DNA of 64,000 nt, from positions 14,378,384 to 14,442,383 of the forward strand of contig NC_037592.1 in assembly GCF_003073045.1 (NCBI RefSeq), given 5' to 3'. Under the pieces are notes generated by a model, which saw only the letters and a program-made list of their open reading frames with translations, was not told the DNA's origin and made no database searches. Positions 58,001-64,000 of the stretch are shown here, piece by piece (positions within the stretch are counted from its first letter, which is position 1; each line of letters begins with the position of its first letter). This stretch comes from Pomacea canaliculata (lineage: Eukaryota; Mollusca; Gastropoda; Architaenioglossa; Ampullariidae). The position numbers and the translations under genes are program-made.

Positions 58001-61000
58001 ATTGCTGAAGTGCAGAGATCTAAGATTGAGGGAAAGGGACATCACTCTCATTCTAATTAATGTTTGAAAGTCGGAAGTTTAAAAGCAGCAGACAATTCTT
58101 TAATTATTTTAAAGACCAACCTGAATGGTTTGCGTTGTTTTTTTTTCCAGATATTAGTAGATATGGGTGATATAAAACTAATCTGTAAATTTCAATCTCC
58201 AAAACCCATCTGTTAATTATCTGCTACGATTCGTACCTGCAGTCAGCAAGCGCTGATAACAGTGTACTATGTCATGTAGGTACACCATTCACAATATTTT
58301 CTGCAGTCAACACCAAACAGAGAATGAGGGATAGTTTGGATTATTCAGACGCTGACAGTCTGCATTTCTTGTGGTTCTGAAAAGCTGCTACTTTAGCACG
58401 AGAAATGCAGTCTTTCAGCATATGAATAACCCAAACTGTTGCTCTGTTCTAATTGGTGTTGATGGCTGGCAGTGCTGTGAATGGTGTACTAACATGACGT
58501 AGTTCACTGTTAGTGGAGCTCGTTGATCGCAGGTACAAGTCGCATACTTTGCTAGCCGATAATTAATTAACGGATTGATTTTGGAATGTGAAATTTACTG
58601 GTTATGTTTATATCGCCTATATCTACCGATATCTGCAAAAACAAAAACCATTCAGATTGGTCTTTAAGAGAAATATGTTCTTGATATGACACAAATATAG
58701 GAAATTTAAGAAGTGGTAGATAACAAGAATTTTTAAGTTTTTACAGTAAGAAGTAATATATATATATATATCACTGATAGTTGTGGGTGTTGGAATAATA
58801 TCACCATCTATATTGGAGTGTTAGTGATGTCTTACACTGACACTTTAAATTTTTTTAGGGGAGAAAATCGTTTATTCGAATACATGAGGATGCTGCTGGT
58901 GGTATCTATGTTGTTGTTAATTATTGATAACGTACCAACCTGTCAGTAGGAGTGTATGTTTGATTCCAATAAGTTAGAGTGTTCTCGACTATCAAAGTGT
59001 TTCAAATGGGATTTTCTTCTTAAGGCCAGACACCGGTCGAATTTCAGATTTTCATATTTTGTTCTATTCACTCGCCAAGTGTTTTCATAGTGTTTAGCCA
59101 TTGCCAAACATTATGATCATACAAGTAGATTAGTAAAATCAGTAAAGTGATAAGCAGGACAAGGAGTCTAAGCTTTAGAGCACAAAATGATGTACTTTTT
59201 TAGACTTCTAGCCAACGTTCTCATAAAGACCTATCAAAGTGATTTTTTTCAAAATGGTTAGATTTTCTTAACCAAAAGACACTTAATTCCTCAAATCTGT
59301 GTAATTAACCCACTTTAGTTTAAAAAAAAACCCAACTAAATCTTCAAACACTGATATTTTCATCATGCACAGAACAAGTAGGTAGGTGCAGTCAAAATTT
59401 TATTTCCTGGATATCATTTTGAAGCATATGTTTTTGTGATGTGTAGGAAAATGCAAGGATAAAAAAAGGAAGGTTTTATCATTTCTAGAAGCAGAGATAC
59501 ACTACTTCAAAGATATTGAGTTGTATTTCATCACATTTTGAGAATTTTTTTCCAACTTTGCAAGCTTACTATTTTTTATGAAAGTAAAGGTAACAATGAC
59601 AACATTTTGCAAATATAGGTTGCTCCTAGTTCAGACTAGCTCAGTATTATTAGTGAAACTTAAACACACGATCTAAAATAAGCCAAAATGAAAAATTTTG
59701 CCTGTAAGATTTCACTTCAAGAGCATATTTGCGGACTTCAAAAATAAAGAATGATGCACTATTACATATCCGAAAATGACCAAATCTGCAGAGTGTAGCA
59801 AACACTTTGTACTCATTTTTTTAGCTGTACTTGTGTCCAAATTTTTCTATTTGTAGATCCAAAGTTTGATAATTCTCTGATTTGTGGAATTAACATTGTT
59901 GTTAGAAACACCTGTATTTTTTAAAACTACAACAGATACAGCTACAAAATTTGGCAGAATTGTTCAGGGATATGTAAATTGTTTGAAGGTTAGTCGATTA
60001 GAAAACATTTGCTTAAAATATACAGGAAGAACAAAATCAAAACGTCCATGCATTCATTCATTTACTCAATACCATGTCCAGGTATGAATTCTAAATCATT
60101 ATTGAATATATAAGAAGTTAGATTTATAGTTATATAGCTATAAGAAATTTTGATTCACCTAATTTTTAAAAGAAATGTACAAATCTTTTAACTTTAAGGT
60201 TAGCCATGGTGCCATTCATTTGCTGTTTGTGTTACTTGTAGTGTTGGCTGTCGGTTCATTCGTAGTCTTTCACATACAGCACATAGAGTTTTCCTGCACA
60301 TTGTGCCCCACAAATTCTATTTTTATATTTTTTATTATTATTATTATGATCATCATCATTATCTGTGAAGAACATGAATAAGTCTAATTAACATACACTT
60401 CCTGCTTTCTGATGGTAAATATGTCCTTGTTATTGGTTTTATCTTTTAAGTTATTTTGATGATTTAAGCCTTGTATATCATAAATAGGTATTTATTTGTT
60501 TTGATATGGCTAAGTAATGCCTTATGATAAACTAAAGCTACGCGTTGTTTAACAAGAAATTTATTTCATTCTTAAGAGATTATTGATTATTGTGATTATT
60601 GATTGTTGTGAGTTTGCTATTCTAGAGCAGATGTGGTCACATTCCTCAAATACGCCTACATCTTTCCTTGTTTCAGTAGATTTTTTTTACATTATTTATT
60701 TCTGTTGACATCATTGTTTTTTTAAAAATTCATTTTACAGACTCTGCAGTGTCTGAAGATTGGTGCCTTGTCTCGAACAACAGCAAGCACCAACATGAAT
60801 GTACAATCCTCACGGTCTCATGCCATCTTCACTTTACACATTAAGCAGCATAGGCTGGTCAGAGATGAGGTCAGTACTGTATACATGAATCCTGTTTTTA
60901 TGTAGGTGGTATGCTACATCATCACCATCCAGCATTAAATGACCTCATATTGTGGAGTTTATTGAATCAACACCCAGCAAAGAGAGATTTCTGTCTTTCA

Positions 61001-63787
61001 TAGGCTTCATTTCAAATTGCCAGTTCTTTCTGTTCATTCTTTATTTTTTCTGAAGTTATTGGATGATTAGTTTTATCATCAGAATTTTGTTTAAAAAGTT
61101 GCATGTTTTCACAATTTTTAGATGTGCCTTTTAAATAATCCATGAAGATTTACTCTCCATCAAAGTTTCTGGAAATCATTGGCCCGTTATGAATTTTGCA
61201 AATTGAAAAGCTGAAGGCCATAACTCTTGTGTAGTGTTTCTTACGTGATGGATGTAATAGAAGAGATAGAATGCTGTCATATAATGGAAGGTTGATTTAT
61301 ATTGGAAGTTTTCTGGAGTTAATCAGTGCTGGCACTGTTTGATGTTTTTTCAAAGTACATTTGCTGCTACCCATGCATAACATTCAGCCTGTTGTTTCAT
61401 GTTTTATGATAATTTCTCATTACTTTTTACAGGAGACATCATGTCAACCACTGAAAATAAGTTTGATAAGCCACAATGAGGGAATATTTTTCAAGCCTGT
61501 TGATCACTAGAGAAACATTCCATCATTGTGGTTTATCTAACATTCTTAGTGGCTGTGATGACCTCTCCTGTTAGTGTTAGTTTTGCCCTGTGCTGTCTCA
61601 ATGTCTTTGCTGAGGATGCTGCGAGCAGCAGTCACTTTATAAATCAAGATTTTCATGAGTATTCTTGCTTTGTACAAGCCATGTTTTTCTAAACACTCAG
61701 ACTCCTCTGGATGTTGTTTTAAGCAGGGGGTAAGTAGGCATTTCAAAAGCCCTGAACATGACTCATAAATTTGTTAAAGTCATGTCCATCCTGTATGATG
61801 CTTACGAACTACTTAATAAAATAAACATAAAAACATCCATTAATTATTATTCCCTTCATTACAACAGTCCCTTATTATGCTGTGCATCTACTTTATCCCA
61901 TTGATTACTTGCTGAAAGAGACCTTACATTTCTTTGGTGCTGTTTCCTCCCTTGATACTTAACCCATCTAAAACCTAGCATTCTCCTTCATGCTCCCTTT
62001 CTGTCTGATTCCTTATACACTTTTCTTATTTTGTCCTGTATTTCTCTTACTAGAGAAAGTTTTGCTTTCTTTGTCTTTAATCTGCATGAATCTTCTTTTT
62101 ATGCACAAAATCATAAATGTAATGATCCATATGACATCTGTTTTCTGTAACTTTATCTTTTATATAGAGGCAAATGTATTATCCAAATGTATTTCAATAC
62201 AGTACATGTAATCATTGAAATCTGGGATAACAACAGTTTCAGACTGTTGAATACTTTGCAGTCATTATTTAAGAACAAAAGATACAGTCTGATTGTAGTC
62301 TGATCATGCTACCCACCCTCCCCACCACCACCTTCTCACCTCTTGCTCATGTTTTTTTCTGTGTACTGTGATTGCAAACGATTGTTTACAGGAGACATTT
62401 TGGGTCCACATTAAATAAAAACATTTAGATAATTTTGATTTATTTGGCATGAAGCCATAAAATTTGATTTATTGGTTTCAAGGTTGTGGCTGCTTAGCTT
62501 TTGCACAGAGATGCAGTAATAGCTTTTCTTGCTTCTGCATTAGTCAGAGGAAGAGACTTGTAGCAATAATGAACTTTTTTGTTTGATATACATACCTGAA
62601 TCATTCTGATAGTGACTATAATTTAAACTTCATGTAGTCATGTACATTTCTTTATCTGTGACTAGAAATTTATGTCTTCTTTCCAGAGTTTGGCTGCAGA
62701 TGATGGGAAAGATGCAGATTCCACTGTGTCTTCAGTAACTGAATTTGAAACATTAACAGCCAAATTCCATTTTGTTGATCTTGCTGGTTCTGAGCGACTG
62801 AAACGAACAGGAGCCACAGGAGATCGAGCAAAAGAGGGAATTTCTATCAACTGTGGTTTGGTAAGTTGAAAACATGAGAGAATCACTGATGCATTGAATG
62901 CAATATCAAACATGTAGTATCTTGCAGTTTTAATGGAAGGGTTTGTGGAATTTTTAGGTGATAATTTCGCTCTTTGCTTTAATTTCATAAGACTTACACA
63001 GAAGTTTTGGATGGATAAAAATGTTTTTATTTTGTGTTTAATTTGTTTTTCAGAACCCAGTAAACCAAGCTTTATTTCCATTTATCATCATTTTAATCTT
63101 ACATTTTATTTTGGTGTCTTGTAGCTGGCTCTGGGAAATGTGATCTCAGCTTTGGGTGACAAAGCCAAGAAGGGCAGCCATGTTCCCTATCGGGACTCAA
63201 AGCTTACTCGACTACTTCAGGATTCCTTAGGTGGTAATAGGTATGTCATCCTTTGAAGTATTTACTTTTTAATTAATTTCTGTTCATATAACATCTGGCA
63301 TTCATATGTGTTTGTCCAAGAAAGAAAAATCTAGTAAACATTGCATGGAGTTTTGTTTTTGAGCTTCAAGACTTGTTTAAAACTTTTTACAGATAAGAGT
63401 TTCATGCTCATTTGTAGAGTAGACATAGTTGTGGACAATTCATGTTTGAAAGCATTAGACAGTATCTTACACTTTTTTTTTATAACATTCAACTTTATTG
63501 TTTTAGAAATGTTACTGTGCCATGTCACGATGTATAATGCCAAGTCAAGATGTAACCATGCTGATTTCAATTTTTGTGGTGGTCTTGACAGTCGCACCTT
63601 GATGATTGCTTGCATTTCACCCTCTGACCGTGACTTCATGGAAACATTGAATACTCTTAAATATGCCAACCGAGCCCGCAATATCAAGAATAAGGTGATT
63701 GCAAATCAGGATAAGGCCAGCCGGCAGATTGCTAGCCTTCGAGCGGAAATACAGGCACTTCAACAGGAACTGGCTGAATACAAGACT
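52023..63787 (+). CDS. KIF21: KIF21-type kinesin (kinesin-4 family), 3'-partial, motor domain
   Basis: Plus-end kinesin of the KIF21A/B group; acts on axonal and dendritic microtubules and limits their growth. Exons: 52023-52078, 54618-54797, 55836-55878, 56515-56697, 57745-57801, 58859-58912, 60741-60869, 62687-62860, 63125-63240, 63592-63787. Phases match where they can be tested. Motor motifs in order: [11 protein letters not shown] (10-22), [20 protein letters not shown] (P-loop, 88-107), [39 protein letters not shown]...[12 protein letters not shown] (switch I, 199-220), [20 protein letters not shown] (switch II, about 259-278), [47 protein letters not shown], then the start of the coiled coil ([20 protein letters not shown]). 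MGTGFDVN and [11 protein letters not shown] are KIF21 hallmarks. A segment of about 13 residues between [13 protein letters not shown] and TLQCLK is missing. The coiled-coil stalk and WD40 tail lie downstream. Confidence 0.96.
52079..54617 (+). other. First intron of the kinesin gene
   Basis: A 2.5-kb AT-rich intron. Open frames (53449-53661, 54276-54458) show no known domain, and no repeat was recognised apart from T-runs. Confidence 0.6.
54618..54797 (+). CDS. KIF21: Kinesin exon: beta-sheet core of motor
   Basis: It begins [20 protein letters not shown] and continues [20 protein letters not shown] and [15 protein letters not shown]. The family pattern PQVxLGKDKxFTFDxVFD is kept, with Cys in place of Phe in the last position. 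Acceptor gtttcag, donor GTAAGA. Confidence 0.95.
55489..55662 (-). mobile_element. SINE, diverged copy in kinesin intron 2
   Basis: In reverse sense it follows the SINE at 2739-2930: accagcaactaaggctatat, cgtggcaaagcagccagccc, tgtaaatatatgccac, agagaaagaacag, gcctgagac, then a shortened tRNA-like head with differences (cactagactgcc). Clear target duplications were not found. Confidence 0.82.
56515..56697 (+). CDS. KIF21: Kinesin exon: P-loop
   Basis: It follows AYGQ of the preceding small exon (55836-55878) with [20 protein letters not shown], so the Walker A motif GQTGSGKT is split by an intron between Gln and Thr. It continues [20 protein letters not shown] and [14 protein letters not shown]. 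The acceptor has a T15 tract; donor GTAATG. The KIF21 hallmark MGTGFDVN follows the P-loop directly. Confidence 0.96.
57745..57801 (+). CDS. KIF21: Kinesin exon [19 protein letters not shown]
   Basis: 19 codons from acceptor gtttcag to a weak donor GTTAGA, phase 0. It carries the conserved [10 protein letters not shown] of the motor. It joins [13 protein letters not shown] in the next exon, as in KIF21 where a Ser/Lys-rich loop precedes IRIHED. Confidence 0.88.
58109..58667. mobile_element. Foldback MITE with 260-bp arms and TTAA flanks
   Basis: Left arm 58113-58371 (agaccaacctgaatggttt ... ctgcatttcttg) and right arm 58399-58663 (cgagaaatgcag ... ccattcagattggtct) are reverse complements along almost their whole length, with a 27-base loop. 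TTAA lies at both ends (58109-58112, 58664-58667). No coding capacity. TTAA targets suggest a piggyBac-type origin, but the ends do not start with CCC, so the superfamily is open. It lies in the kinesin intron 57802-58858. Confidence 0.9.
58859..58912 (+). CDS. KIF21: Kinesin exon [12 protein letters not shown], 3' border uncertain
   Basis: From acceptor ttttttag: [18 protein letters not shown] in frame, matching the IRIHED...GGIY strand of the motor. The 3' border is weak: the following bases are repeated gtt, so the exon could end after the Tyr or Val codon (58909 or 58912), and no strong donor exists. The residues expected next (a VGVTTR-type strand) are absent here. Confidence 0.75.
58913..60740 (+). 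other. Kinesin intron expected to hold a short exon
   Basis: I searched all three frames by eye for a VGVTTR-like strand with splice sites and found none. The open frame 59884-60087 shows no motor motif. (ATT)n patch near 60330-60345. Confidence 0.5.
60741..60869 (+). CDS. KIF21: Kinesin exon: switch I
   Basis: [43 protein letters not shown]; phase 0 both sides (acceptor ttttacag, donor GTCAGT). SSRSH is the switch I nucleotide sensor of kinesins. Confidence 0.95.
62687..62860 (+). CDS. KIF21: Kinesin exon: switch II
   Basis: An acidic variable loop ([20 protein letters not shown]), then [20 protein letters not shown] and [22 protein letters not shown] is switch [20 protein letters not shown] is typical of KIF21 and kinesin-4. 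Donor GTAAGT, phase 0. Confidence 0.96.
63125..63787 (+). CDS. KIF21: Kinesin exons: end of motor, neck and coiled-coil start
   Basis: Exons 63125-63240 ([38 protein letters not shown]) and 63592-63787 ([32 protein letters not shown], then [20 protein letters not shown] and [11 protein letters not shown]). The motor core ends with the [17 protein letters not shown] helix and a heptad coiled coil begins. The last donor is GTAAGT at 63788; the next exon is beyond the window. Confidence 0.96.
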
Positions 63788-64000
63788 GTAAGTAGACTGC
63801 TGATTTAACTACCAGATAACAAATAGCAACTTCTTATCCCTTTGCAAGGAAGAGAAATGTAAGATTTTAAGGGAATCGTGTCTTAGAAATTTTGTTCTCA
63901 AAGATTTTCTTAGACACACTGTACAGGCTTGTACAACTATAAATCTGTATCCTGTGGATGGCTCGCAGATGATTTTTTTCAATTAACTCCTAGAACAAAG
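63788..64000 (+). other. Kinesin intron, cut by the window end
   Basis: AT-rich intron sequence after donor GTAAGT; no acceptor with a matching KIF21 frame was seen before base 64000. Confidence 0.8.

Noticed and set aside
60241..60300. Possible missing kinesin exon after ttacttgtag
   Set aside because: One frame gives VGCR, but the rest does not resemble the VGVTTR strand and no donor in phase follows.
62662..63081. 139-codon minus-strand open frame
   Set aside because: Shadow of the kinesin switch II exon; the plus-strand frame carries the conserved motor motifs.
1..64000. CRISPR arrays, bacterial operons, rRNA genes
   Set aside because: No regularly spaced direct repeats, no compact coding, and no recognisable rRNA; the window is animal nuclear DNA.

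Overview
The window is animal nuclear DNA. Its genes are broken into many short exons by AT-rich GT-AG introns, they lack operon-like packing, and small transposable elements sit between exons. Protein similarity and tRNA-derived SINEs of the kind common in gastropods suggest a mollusc, probably a gastropod. That placement is inference; the exon structures are read directly from splice sites, reading frame and family motifs.

Four protein-coding genes can be assembled. (1) About 331-16595, plus strand: the 3' two thirds of a BRSK/SAD-type serine/threonine kinase (end of the kinase domain, UBA domain, Ser/Pro-rich linker, KA1-like C-terminus). Thirteen exons keep one frame to a stop, giving 471 residues; the N-terminal half lies before the window. 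A long 3' UTR probably follows, to about 20.8 kb. (2) 33095 back to 24171, minus strand: a complete Caprin-family RNA-binding protein of 12 exons and 723 residues, with an HR1-like N-terminus, a G3BP-binding-type motif and a C-terminal RGG region. It converges with BRSK, and a compact two-strand poly(A) signal lies between them at about 23.34 kb. (3) 36010 to about 50083 or 51764, plus strand: an ankyrin-repeat protein that I cannot assign to a named family. Nearly every exon is a multiple of 3 and starts and ends in phase 0. (4) 52023 to beyond 63787, plus strand: the 5' part of a KIF21-type kinesin. The motor domain is almost complete, but one short segment could not be found.

Spaces between and inside genes hold many mobile elements: a full-length SINE with a perfect 11-bp target duplication (2728-2941), SINE relatives in inverse orientation (22.2, 51.4 and 55.5 kb), a CR1/L2-like LINE 3' end (47.6-48.3 kb), a dispersed repeat in two or three copies, a hAT-type element (43642-44097), a long foldback element flanked by TTAA (58109-58667), and a nested stack in the Caprin/ankyrin intergenic region (33691-35250) in which a DNA element is split by a LINE that was itself entered by two small MITEs.

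BRSK and KIF21 are typically neuronal proteins (polarity kinase and microtubule motor), and Caprin acts in mRNA transport and stress granules. No shared regulation or operon is visible. No rRNA, true tRNA, CRISPR array or viral gene was found. The least known item is the ankyrin-repeat gene.
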